From assembly GCA_033857955.1 (NCBI GenBank), contig JAWVCW010000004.1:1-12777 (forward strand): DNA of 12,777 nt. The letters run 5' to 3'. The notes beneath the pieces were generated by a model. It did not search any database, had not been told where the DNA came from, and saw only the letters and a list, made by a program, of their open reading frames with translations. Shown here piece by piece: positions 1 through 6,800 of this stretch. Position numbers and translations under genes: made by a program. The stretch's first letter is position 1. Each line of letters begins with the position of its first letter. This stretch comes from Gaiellasilicea sp033857955 (GTDB taxonomy: Bacteria > Actinomycetota > Thermoleophilia > Gaiellales > Gaiellaceae).

Positions 1-1090
<1,090 letters not shown>

Positions 1091-1092
1091 GC

Positions 1093-1572
1093 TCAGACCC
1101 CCTGTTTCGCGTTGGCTTCGTACTCAGCCGCCCAACGCACGGCGCTGACGATGTTCTTGTATCCCGTACAGCGGCAGATCGCGCCTGAGATCGCCGTTCG
1201 GATCTCCTGGTCTGTCGGATCCGGGTTCTCGTCCAGCAGGGCGCGAGCCGTCATCAACATCCCCGGCGTGCAGAATCCACATTGTAGAGCGTGCAGCTCG
1301 TGGAAGCCCATCTGGATCGGGTCCTGCTGGCCGTCGACCTCGAGCGACTCGACCGTGCGAATCTCGTGGCCCTCGCACATCGCCGCGAGGATCGTGCACG
1401 ACTTGACCGGCTCGCCGTCCATTTGCACCACGCAGGCGCCGCAGTTGGAGGTATCGCAGCCCCAATGAGTGCCGGTCAGGCCGGGCGTCTCGCGAATGAA
1501 GTGAACGAGCAGCAGACGCGGCTCGATCTCGCGGGAGACCTGTTCGCCGTTGATCGCAATCGAGACGTTCAT
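1093..1572 (-). CDS. coxS: CO dehydrogenase small [2Fe-2S] subunit CoxS
   Basis: This 159-residue electron-transfer subunit passes electrons from the Mo site through two [2Fe-2S] clusters to the FAD subunit. The N-terminal plant-ferredoxin-like cluster is ligated by C39, C44, C47 and C59 (GCDTSNCGAC, then SC). The C-terminal helical cluster is ligated by C98, C101, C133 and C135 (CGFC and CRC). All eight expected ligands are present and the length is normal for the family. The ATG was chosen because the protein begins MNVSIAINGE, the usual family start, with AGGAGG at 1580-1585 (minus strand), 7 nt upstream. An open frame continues upstream through coxM but is a shadow there. It follows the coxM stop by 2 nt and precedes coxL by 2 nt. 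Confidence 0.96.
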   Translation of the reverse strand: MNVSIAINGEQVSREIEPRLLLVHFIRETPGLTGTHWGCDTSNCGACVVQMDGEPVKSCTILAAMCEGHEIRTVESLEVDGQQDPIQMGFHELHALQCGFCTPGMLMTARALLDENPDPTDQEIRTAISGAICRCTGYKNIVSAVRWAAEYEANAKQGV

Positions 1573-1574
1573 GC

Positions 1575-2450
1575 TCAGGCCTCCTGGTTCTGGGCGCGGG
1601 CCGCGGCGCGGCGCAGGGCACGGGTCGTGAGGACGCCGGCGAGATGGCGCTTGTAGTCGATCGGTCCCCGACCGTCCGCGCTCGGGGAGCAGTCTGCGGC
1701 AGCGATCTCGCCCGCCTCCGCAAAGACCTCCTCCGACGGAGCCCTGCCGCGGAGCAGCTCCTCGGCGCGCGCGAGATGGATCGTCGTGAGCCCGACCGCG
1801 CTGAGCGCGATGCCCACGTCGGAGATCTTGCCGCCGTCGATCCAAACTGCCGCCGACGCCGCCGCGATCGCCCAGTCGCCGGCGCGGCGCTCGACCTTCT
1901 CATGGGCGCTGCCACCACCCGGACGCAGTGGCACCCGAATCTCGGTGAGCAGCTCGCCGTCGCCCACAGCGGTCATGTACGGCCCCACGTGAAAGTCCTC
2001 CATCCCGACCACCCGCTCGCCGCCGGCGCCGCGGATCACGACCTTTGCCTTGACGGCCGAGCAGACGGCCGACAAGTCCTCGGCCGCGTCCGCCTGGCAG
2101 AGCGAGCCGCCGATCGTGCCGCGGTTGCGTACGACCGGGTCGGCGATCACGTTCTCGGCGTCGCGAAACAGCGGGAAGTGGCGGGCGAGCAGGTCGGACT
2201 TCTGGAGCTCCACGTGGCGGGTCAGCGCCCCGATCAAGACCTCGTCGCCCTGCTCGCGGATGTAGGAGAGCTCCTTGAGATCGTTGATGTCGATCAGGTG
2301 CTGGGGGTTCGCAAGCCGGAGCTTCATCATCGGCAGCAGGCTGTGCCCGCCCGCGATGACGCGCGCCTCCGAGCCGAGCCGCTGCAGCGACGCGATTGCG
2401 CCCTCCACACTGGTCGCGCGCTCGTACTCGAATGCCGCAGGGGTCTGCAC
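1575..2450 (-). CDS. coxM: CO dehydrogenase medium (FAD) subunit CoxM
   Basis: This 291-residue flavoprotein subunit takes electrons from CoxS and passes them on to quinone. It is a member of the molybdopterin-dehydrogenase FAD-binding family. The two FAD signatures are present: AGGHSLLPMMKLR at residues 33-45 and TIGGSLCQAD at residues 112-121, followed by the C-terminal CO-dehydrogenase flavoprotein domain to about residue 285. The length is normal. The start is GTG, with AAGGAG at 2455-2460 a few bases upstream. The ORF closes with TGA 2 nt before coxS. It begins 11 nt after the preceding membrane-protein gene on the same strand, with no room for a separate promoter, so coxMSL appear to be transcribed from upstream. 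Confidence 0.95.
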   Translation of the reverse strand: MQTPAAFEYERATSVEGAIASLQRLGSEARVIAGGHSLLPMMKLRLANPQHLIDINDLKELSYIREQGDEVLIGALTRHVELQKSDLLARHFPLFRDAENVIADPVVRNRGTIGGSLCQADAAEDLSAVCSAVKAKVVIRGAGGERVVGMEDFHVGPYMTAVGDGELLTEIRVPLRPGGGSAHEKVERRAGDWAIAAASAAVWIDGGKISDVGIALSAVGLTTIHLARAEELLRGRAPSEEVFAEAGEIAAADCSPSADGRGPIDYKRHLAGVLTTRALRRAAARAQNQEA

Positions 2451-2461
2451 AGGGCTCCTTC

Positions 2462-3079
2462 CTAGCGGGCGTGGCCGGGGAGCCGCTTGCGCGGAGCCCC
2501 GATGTCTTCCCGCTGCTCGTACTGCACGGGCGCGTGGGTGCCGATGACCGGCGACCTCGGGAGGGACGAAGGCCTCGTCTGACGGACCTCGGGATACAGT
2601 TGCCGCGCCGCCAGGCTGCCGCGCTCGACGTCCCTCAGCGCAGGACCTGCCGGGTTGCCGACGGCGATCGGCGCCTCACGGCCGAGGCGCGCGAGCGTGA
2701 GCGTGCCTCGCGTGTAGACCTCGCCGATGCGCGGCGCCGTGATCGTGCTGCTCTCCGGAAACTGTCTGAACCCGGCCGCGCCCGCGCCGGCGTAGAGGCC
2801 GTCGACGAGGCCGACGGCGTCTGTGATGCCGGCCTTCTTGACGAGCAGGCCCTCGAGCAGCTCGACGCCGGCGTCGAGCTGCTCATTGATCGTCGTGACG
2901 ACGCCGTTGACGGGCGCGCTCTTCTCGACGATCTCGCCGACGTGGGTGATGACCACGTCCAAGCCGGCCGTGATCTTTCGCAGCTGCACGATCACGGAGA
3001 CGAGGTAGAAGACGAGCGCGACCACGATCAGCAGGACTGCAAGGATTGTGACTGCACCCGCTGCCGCAAATGCCAACAC
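2462..3079 (-). CDS. Single-span membrane protein with long hydrophilic tail, upstream of coxM; unknown function
   Basis: I do not recognise this 205-residue protein. Residues about 3-31 form a strong N-terminal membrane helix. It is followed by an amphipathic helical stretch (about 34-85) and then an Arg/Pro/Gly-rich, probably disordered tail (about 100-205). The stretch KITAGLDVVI...VVTTINEQLD resembles RISTGLATLA...AVTAINGQFD in the 92-residue protein two genes upstream, which suggests paralogy. There are no cysteines. The start is uncertain. A perfect AGGAGG at 3093-3098 (minus) lies 13 nt before the chosen GTG but only 4 nt before an in-frame ATC. An open frame extends further upstream but overlaps the preceding gene and is Arg-rich, typical of a shadow. 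The gene ends 11 nt before coxM, so it is very probably in the same transcript. Membrane anchoring or assembly of CO dehydrogenase is a guess. Confidence 0.8.
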   Translation of the reverse strand: MLAFAAAGAVTILAVLLIVVALVFYLVSVIVQLRKITAGLDVVITHVGEIVEKSAPVNGVVTTINEQLDAGVELLEGLLVKKAGITDAVGLVDGLYAGAGAAGFRQFPESSTITAPRIGEVYTRGTLTLARLGREAPIAVGNPAGPALRDVERGSLAARQLYPEVRQTRPSSLPRSPVIGTHAPVQYEQREDIGAPRKRLPGHAR

Positions 3080-3096
3080 CGGTGAGATGGTTCCTC

Positions 3097-3357
3097 CTAT
3101 CGAGCGTCGTCGAGGATCACGTCGAGGGAACCGCCGTAGTTCGCGACTCCCGCGACCGTCTGGGTTACTTGTTCCTGCGTCGTCAGCAGCAGCACGGCCG
3201 CATCGAGGTCCTTCGACCCCGCGGCGGCCACGTTCGCGATCTCCTGCACGCTGGGGACGATGCTCTTGGCGGCGTCCAGAACGCCCCGGAGCAGATACAC
3301 GACGACCGGAAGGACGACCGCCAGCAGGACGACGTCTCCGAGCCACCAGAGGATCAT
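3097..3357 (-). CDS. Small single-span membrane protein (86 aa), cox-operon module; unknown function
   Basis: I do not recognise this gene. The 86-residue product has an N-terminal membrane helix at about residues 3-24 (MILWWLGDVVLLAVVLPVVV) followed by an Ala/Val/Gln-rich helical tail ending in acidic LDVILDDAR. It has no Cys and no His. The ATG overlaps the stop codon of the upstream gene (ATGA, 4-nt overlap), with AAGG about 5 nt before it. The overlap, strand and shared architecture place it in one translationally coupled string of small membrane proteins leading to coxMSL. The fold resembles anchor-plus-coiled-coil proteins in general terms only; no named family is claimed. Confidence 0.78.
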   Translation of the reverse strand: MILWWLGDVVLLAVVLPVVVYLLRGVLDAAKSIVPSVQEIANVAAAGSKDLDAAVLLLTTQEQVTQTVAGVANYGGSLDVILDDAR

Positions 3358-3632
3358 CGCGGCCTTCTCTCGGCGACGATCGCCGCCTTGCCCGCGATTC
3401 CCGGCAGCGCGCCGAGGATGATGTCGAACTGGCCGTTGATCGCCGTGACCGCGCCCTCGAGCGGACGCAGGTGCTCCGACTCGACGCCCTGGAGCGCAGT
3501 CGCCAGCGTCGCGAGTCCTGTCGAGATCCTCCGCAGGCCCCTGCGCACCTCGATCAGCGCCACGGCCAAGACGAGCACGACGCCCGCGGCGAGCACGAAG
3601 GTCAGGAGGGCCAGGGCGTGTGTGCCGGTCAT
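3354..3632 (-). CDS. Small single-span membrane protein (92 aa), cox-operon module; unknown function
   Basis: I do not recognise this gene. The 92-residue product begins MTGTHALALL, has a membrane helix at about residues 6-28, then a basic juxtamembrane stretch (EVRRGLRRI) and an amphipathic helical tail. By the positive-inside rule, the basic residues after the helix suggest a cytoplasmic C-terminus. The tail motif AVTAINGQFD matches VVTTINEQLD in the 205-residue protein downstream. It also shares the opening MTGT with the gene immediately upstream. Both ends overlap neighbours by ATGA, so translational coupling is likely. There are no cysteines, so a haem-c or Fe-S role is excluded. Confidence 0.78.
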   Translation of the reverse strand: MTGTHALALLTFVLAAGVVLVLAVALIEVRRGLRRISTGLATLATALQGVESEHLRPLEGAVTAINGQFDIILGALPGIAGKAAIVAERRPR

Positions 3633-3922
3633 GCTCCGCCGAACCCGTCGGTGAGCGCGTTCATGTAGCCGTCCTGGACCACGGCTTCGTCCACGATCAG
3701 TGCCAGCACGGGCGCCGTTGCCTCGAGTTGCGGGATGTTCGCCGTGCTCGAGGCGACCTTGCCTGCGATCTCCAGCAAGCCGTCGACCGACTTTTCGATG
3801 CTCCCGACGGTCTCCACGAGCACCGTCAGCAGGATCGCGACGATCACCGCTGCGCCGAGAGCGATGCTCAAGGCGATTCCCCAGTAGGTATGCGACGACA
3901 GCGCGGCGAGCGTGCCTGTCAT
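3629..3922 (-). CDS. Small single-span membrane protein (97 aa), cox-operon module; unknown function
   Basis: I do not recognise this gene. The product is 97 residues. MTGTLAALSSHTYWG leads into a membrane helix at about residues 14-37, then an acidic amphipathic helix (VETVGSIEKSVDGLLEIAGKV). A long frame is open far upstream of this ATG, but that part is an Arg-rich out-of-frame reading of the large duplicated gene and was rejected. The real start is the ATG that overlaps the preceding stop (ATGA), with a purine-rich AAAGGTGG about 10 nt upstream. It is paralogous in design to its neighbours and has no cysteines. Its only clue to function is its position in the CO dehydrogenase operon. Confidence 0.78.
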   Translation of the reverse strand: MTGTLAALSSHTYWGIALSIALGAAVIVAILLTVLVETVGSIEKSVDGLLEIAGKVASSTANIPQLEATAPVLALIVDEAVVQDGYMNALTDGFGGA

Positions 3923-4188
3923 TTGCCGACCGCCACCTTTCGCAGTGACCGGGCGGCGTGCAGGATCCTGACGCCGGAGTCGTTGATCTGGGCGATGCCG
4001 CCGAGCTCGGCTGTCTGCTGGCGCACCACCTCGACCGCCTGCTCGGCCGTTCTGGCCTGTCGGGCGATCCTGATCGCCAGCAGCACGATCACGATCACGA
4101 TCACTGCAGCCACCGCGACCACGACGATGCCGAGCGCGAGCCCCACCTGCCATGCAGTGGAAGACGCGATCAGCGAGGAACCTGTCAC
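3919..4188 (-). CDS. Small single-span membrane protein (89 aa), cox-operon module; unknown function
   Basis: I do not recognise this gene. The 89-residue product (MTGSSLIASSTAW...) has a very hydrophobic Val/Ile-rich helix at about residues 14-40, followed by a charged helical tail (AIRIARQARTAEQAVEVVRQQ) that could form a coiled coil. The start is GTG with AAGGTGG 4 nt upstream. It is the first of the four small genes and its stop overlaps the next ATG (ATGA). It lies 60 nt downstream of the large duplicated gene. That gap holds a weak terminator-like hairpin, so expression of the small genes and cox could be partly reduced relative to the first gene. Confidence 0.78.
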   Translation of the reverse strand: MTGSSLIASSTAWQVGLALGIVVVAVAAVIVIVIVLLAIRIARQARTAEQAVEVVRQQTAELGGIAQINDSGVRILHAARSLRKVAVGK

Positions 4189-4210
4189 TCGGCCACCTTA
4201 GTTCGCGGGG

Positions 4211-4231
4211 AAAAAACTTGTCAAGGCAAGT
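4211..4231 (-). terminator. Terminator-like hairpin with T-run (possible attenuator inside the cox operon)
   Basis: Read on the minus strand, ACTTG, a 6-nt loop (CCTTGA) and CAAGT are followed directly by a T-run. The stem is only 5 bp and AT-rich, so full termination is doubtful. It sits in the only sizeable gap of the nine-gene string and could lower the level of downstream mRNA. It also contains TTGACA, but no good -10 follows at the right distance. Confidence 0.35.
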
Positions 4232-4248
4232 ATCTGCTGTCGGTTCTG

Positions 4249-5826
4249 CTACGTCTGCGGCGACGTTGCCGGTTTCGGCGAGGGTCTGCCCGCCCGGCGC
4301 GTGCGCGGCTCCACGCGCCGCGCCAGGAGCAGCATGAGCAACCCGTAGATGATCACGATGATCCCGACGGCCAGCACGAGCGGCCCGATGAAGTTGATGG
4401 TCGAGGTCGAGACGAGGTTCTCGTAGTTGCCTCGCTGGGTCTCGAGCACAGGAATCACGTCCGAGCTGAAGTAGGTGCGGACGTCGGGGACGGTCTTGAT
4501 GGGCGTGCCGTCGAAGCGCGTGGCCCCGCCGATCCCCTGGACGTTGTTCCATCCGTTGGTCACCGCCGGCAGGTTGGTGATCGCCTGGGTGAGCCCCGGG
4601 AAGTTCGCCTTCAGCGCCGCGAGCAACTCGGCCTCCGACACCTTGAGTGTCTTCTCCAGGAACGTGAACAGGCCAGGCAGCTCCGCCGTCACCGCTGACA
4701 GGGGGATCGCCAGCAGGAGCGCTGTCGTGTGCGGGAAGTTCTGCTGCAGCGCGCCGAGGACAGCCGCCTGCGAGAGCCCCGTCTTCTCTGAGACGAAGGC
4801 GATCAGCTTCGGCACCTCGGCCGCGGCCCCGCCCTGCGGGGTCATGATCGGATCCTCCGTGTCGACGATCGCGGAGACCATGGTGATCCCGGCGCGGTCG
4901 CCGTGCACGCGTGCTGCGTCGTTCGCGGGGCGCAGGGCATCGAGCAGCTCCTGCCCGTTGCTGACCCGCGGGACGAGCGACACGACGAGCACGAGCGCCA
5001 CCACCCCGACACCGACGGCGAGCACGACCCAGGCGCCTGCAATGGCCTGGCCGCGCGACACCGAGCCCCTGAGGTTCCCGGCGGTCATCAGCGCGGCGAA
5101 CAGGATCACGACCAGTCCGACGATCAGCAGGAGAGGCGCGATCCAGTTGACGGACGAGGTCCCGTCGAGACTGGCGAAGTTGCTCTGCTGCTGTTCCAGG
5201 ACGGGAATCAGATCTGCGCTGAAGTACGTCCTCAGCTGGGGCACGGTCTGCATGGGCGTGCCGTCGAAGCGCGTCGAGCCGCCCATGTCTGCGATGTTGT
5301 CCCACCCGTTGGTCAGCGTCGGCAGGTTGGTGATCGCCTGCGTGAGCGCCGGGAAGTTCGCCTTCAGGGCTGCGAGCAGCTCCGCCTCCGACACGTTGAG
5401 TGCCTTCTCCAGGAACGCGAACAGCGCAGGTAGCTCCGCGGTCACCGCTGACAGGGGGATCGTCTGCAGGAGCGCCGTCGTGTGCGGGAAGTTCTGCTGC
5501 AGTGCGCCCAGGACTGCCGCCTGCGAGAGCCCCGTCTTCTCTGAGACGAAGGCGATCAGCTTCGGCACCTCGGCTGCGCCCGAGCCACGTGCGGTCCCGA
5601 TCGGATCCGCCATGTCGACGTTCGTCGAGATGATGTCGATGCCGGCTCGTGCCCCGGCCACGCGCTCAGGCGCGAACGCCGGCCTGGCTGCGTCGAGAAC
5701 CTTTTGCCCGTCGTTGAGGCGCGGAATCAGGCTCAGGCCGAGAACGACGGTCACGACCAGAACGCCGACCACGCCGACGACGACCCACTGAAGGACTCCG
5801 GACCGGCTGCCGCTCTTGCCTTGCAT
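4249..5826 (-). CDS. Four-helix membrane protein with internal tandem duplication, first gene of the cox operon; unknown function
   Basis: I do not recognise this 525-residue protein. It consists of two homologous halves offset by 251 residues (about 11-248 and 262-499). Each half has a membrane helix (about 11-34 and 262-285), a domain of roughly 190 residues, and a second membrane helix (about 228-248 and 478-501). If the N-terminus is inside, both large domains are outside the membrane. The core EVPKLIAFVSEKTGLSQAAV (residues 86-105) is repeated exactly at 337-356 and followed by LGALQQNFPHTTALL in both halves. Other shared blocks are SEAELLAALKANFP and TRFDGTP. The C-terminus is basic and Pro-rich. 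There are no cysteines. The ATG has GGAGGG 5 nt upstream; a frame open further upstream crosses the promoter and was rejected. It heads the string leading to coxMSL. A role as a membrane scaffold for CO dehydrogenase is only a hypothesis. Confidence 0.82.
   Translation of the reverse strand: MQGKSGSRSGVLQWVVVGVVGVLVVTVVLGLSLIPRLNDGQKVLDAARPAFAPERVAGARAGIDIISTNVDMADPIGTARGSGAAEVPKLIAFVSEKTGLSQAAVLGALQQNFPHTTALLQTIPLSAVTAELPALFAFLEKALNVSEAELLAALKANFPALTQAITNLPTLTNGWDNIADMGGSTRFDGTPMQTVPQLRTYFSADLIPVLEQQQSNFASLDGTSSVNWIAPLLLIVGLVVILFAALMTAGNLRGSVSRGQAIAGAWVVLAVGVGVVALVLVVSLVPRVSNGQELLDALRPANDAARVHGDRAGITMVSAIVDTEDPIMTPQGGAAAEVPKLIAFVSEKTGLSQAAVLGALQQNFPHTTALLLAIPLSAVTAELPGLFTFLEKTLKVSEAELLAALKANFPGLTQAITNLPAVTNGWNNVQGIGGATRFDGTPIKTVPDVRTYFSSDVIPVLETQRGNYENLVSTSTINFIGPLVLAVGIIVIIYGLLMLLLARRVEPRTRRAGRPSPKPATSPQT
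4330..5043 (-). repeat. Second (C-terminal) copy of a ~0.7-kb intragenic tandem repeat
   Basis: This copy encodes residues about 262-499 of the 525-residue membrane protein and matches the other copy at 5083-5796 with a constant offset of 753 bases (251 codons). An uninterrupted identical run of 59 bases, 4763-4821, equals 5516-5574 in the other copy. Silent positions match there too. Confidence 0.9.
5083..5796 (-). repeat. First (N-terminal) copy of a ~0.7-kb intragenic tandem repeat
   Basis: This copy encodes residues about 11-248 of the 525-residue membrane protein. It is partner of the copy at 4330-5043. The match is strongest in the extracytoplasmic core and weaker in the membrane helices and in the segment around residues 45-80. 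Confidence 0.9.
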
Positions 5827-5843
5827 CTGAACCCTCCTCACGC

Positions 5844-5873
5844 CCCCGCCGGGCGACCCTACCACCGGCGGGG
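5844..5873. promoter_or_regulatory. 9-bp perfect inverted repeat around the cox-operon -10 (candidate operator)
   Basis: CCCCGCCGG at 5844-5852 and CCGGCGGGG at 5865-5873 are perfect inverted copies separated by 12 nt. The minus-strand -10 hexamer (5856-5861) lies in the spacer and the spacer/-35 region in the right arm, as expected for a repressor site. GC-rich chance dyads do occur in such genomes. Confidence 0.4.
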
Positions 5874-5883
5874 TGAGAGTCAA
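5856..5883 (-). promoter_or_regulatory. Promoter of the nine-gene cox operon
   Basis: On the minus strand TTGACT (5878-5883) is followed after 16 nt by TAGGGT (5856-5861), a fair sigma-70-type pair. The predicted start near 5849 gives a leader of about 23 nt ending in GGAGGG and the ATG at 5826. No equally good promoter was seen further down the string. Confidence 0.5.
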
Positions 5884-5894
5884 CTGCGGGGGGC

Positions 5895-5900
5895 TAGGAT
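5895..5900 (+). promoter_or_regulatory. -10 element of a probable leaderless transcript
   Basis: TAGGAT lies 6 nt before the GTG at 5907, the spacing expected when transcription starts at the start codon. There is no convincing Shine-Dalgarno sequence. The -35 region is not clear. Confidence 0.4.
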
Positions 5901-5906
5901 CCTCCG

Positions 5907-6527
5907 GTGGCGCCCGGCGACGTTCAGTCGGCTTTCGCGCAGGCGGCCGCCGAGGACGGGATCATGCTCGGGAGCCAGTCGTTCGACTGGCTGTGCGAGC
6001 AGGGACACGTGGGACTCGAGCGCGTCGCGAAGGCCCGGCGCGACCCGGCGCTCGTCGGACCGGTGACGACGGCGATCGAGCTGCTCGGCGCGATCTACGC
6101 TCGTCTCAACGGCGACGTCTCGGTCCTGCACGCGGCACGCGAGAACCTGCTGCTGCCTGTCGAGCTGGTACACGAACCGACCGGAACCGTGATCGAGGTC
6201 GACGAGTCGCCGCACTTCACCTCGTTCCGCCTGGCTGCCCTCGAGCTCTATCCGGCGGCTGCGAGCGTAGGGTTCGACCTCGACGAGCACAAGGAGCTGT
6301 GCCGCGCATGGTGTTCGAGGACCGATGGCATCGCGCGCGGGCTGGCTGCCAAGGGCTTCGGCTTCGGCGGGGTGCAGCGGGAACGGGCGTATCACGACGC
6401 CCTTCGTGACCTCGCGACTCCCGCGATGGGTCACCCGCCACTCGTCCGCATCGCGGCCGTGGACGGCGACGGTGCGGCGGCGTACGGCCGGCACCGGGCG
6501 TCCCTGCTCACGCTTCTGGGCTCCTGA
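5907..6527 (+). CDS. Conserved-looking protein of unknown function, possible PD-(D/E)xK-type fold
   Basis: I cannot name this 206-residue soluble protein. It has no signal peptide or membrane helix. An N-terminal mostly helical part (1-80) precedes LPVELVHEPTGTVIEVDESPHFTSFRL (in part), where V95-I-E-V-D-E100 followed by H103-F-T and R108 resembles the strand-plus-acidic core of PD-(D/E)xK nucleases. That reading is a low-confidence inference. C132 and C136 lie in a helical segment, and the C-terminus (about 150-206) is again helical. The GTG start fits the -10 TAGGAT placed 6 nt upstream. An open frame on the opposite strand of similar length exists, but this strand has the expected G/C third positions and balanced composition. 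It is divergent from the cox operon and convergent with the zinc-ribbon gene (1 nt between stops). Confidence 0.75.
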   Translation: MAPGDVQSAFAQAAAEDGIMLGSQSFDWLCEQGHVGLERVAKARRDPALVGPVTTAIELLGAIYARLNGDVSVLHAARENLLLPVELVHEPTGTVIEVDESPHFTSFRLAALELYPAAASVGFDLDEHKELCRAWCSRTDGIARGLAAKGFGFGGVQRERAYHDALRDLATPAMGHPPLVRIAAVDGDGAAAYGRHRASLLTLLGS

Positions 6528-6528
6528 G

Positions 6529-6783
6529 TCAGGTGGGGGTCGAGTCGTACCCGTCGATCACCGCGACGTTCACTGTGGAGCAGCGCCCGCAGCGGACCCG
6601 GACCTTCTTCGTCATCTGCACCGGGTGCATCGCCGTCGCGAGGACGTTGCCGCACTCCACGCAGACGTAGTCGTCCGGGCCGTTGCCGTGGAAGACGGGC
6701 TTGTCGGCGTCCTCCTGGACGGCGGTCCCGCCGTCGGGCGGCACCTCGCCTGCGCGGATCTGTCGCATCGTGATCGTCGCCAT
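6529..6783 (-). CDS. Small zinc-ribbon-like protein downstream of coxG
   Basis: The 84-residue protein carries two CxxC knuckles, C41-V-E-C44 and C65-G-R-C68, 20 residues apart, as in zinc ribbons. The segment between them (NVLATAMHPVQMTKKVRV) would form the ribbon. The first ~35 residues are polar and probably flexible. It starts at ATG 6783, 17 nt downstream of the coxG stop on the same strand; the Shine-Dalgarno match is poor and an internal ATG at codon 6 is an alternative. A longer open frame upstream reads antisense to other genes and was dismissed. The likely two-gene unit with coxG suggests a part in CO dehydrogenase biogenesis, but no function is known to me. Metal binding is inferred from the cysteines alone. 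Confidence 0.7.
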   Translation of the reverse strand: MATITMRQIRAGEVPPDGGTAVQEDADKPVFHGNGPDDYVCVECGNVLATAMHPVQMTKKVRVRCGRCSTVNVAVIDGYDSTPT

Positions 6784-6800
6784 CGCTGCGCGCGCCGCGA

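Noticed and set aside
1644..2465. Plus-strand open frame of 273 codons opposite coxM
   Set aside because: It lies antisense to coxM, with low-complexity composition and no recognisable motif.
4216..4231. TTGACA within the 4211-4231 hairpin as a -35 for an internal cox promoter
   Set aside because: No acceptable -10 hexamer follows at 16-18 nt. The hairpin/T-run reading explains the bases better.
3923..5305. Long minus-strand frame continuing upstream of the 97-residue membrane protein
   Set aside because: It is an out-of-frame, Arg-rich reading of the duplicated membrane-protein gene. Only its last 97 codons are a real gene.
4475..5791. Plus-strand frame of 438 codons rich in Ser/Thr/Ala
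   Set aside because: It is the mirror of the duplicated gene, and its apparent internal repeats simply reflect that duplication.
5880..6494. Minus-strand frame of 204 codons opposite the 206-residue unknown protein
   Set aside because: The plus-strand frame has better third-position G/C bias, a normal residue mix and a sensible start. The minus frame is Arg/Val-rich and overlaps the cox promoter.
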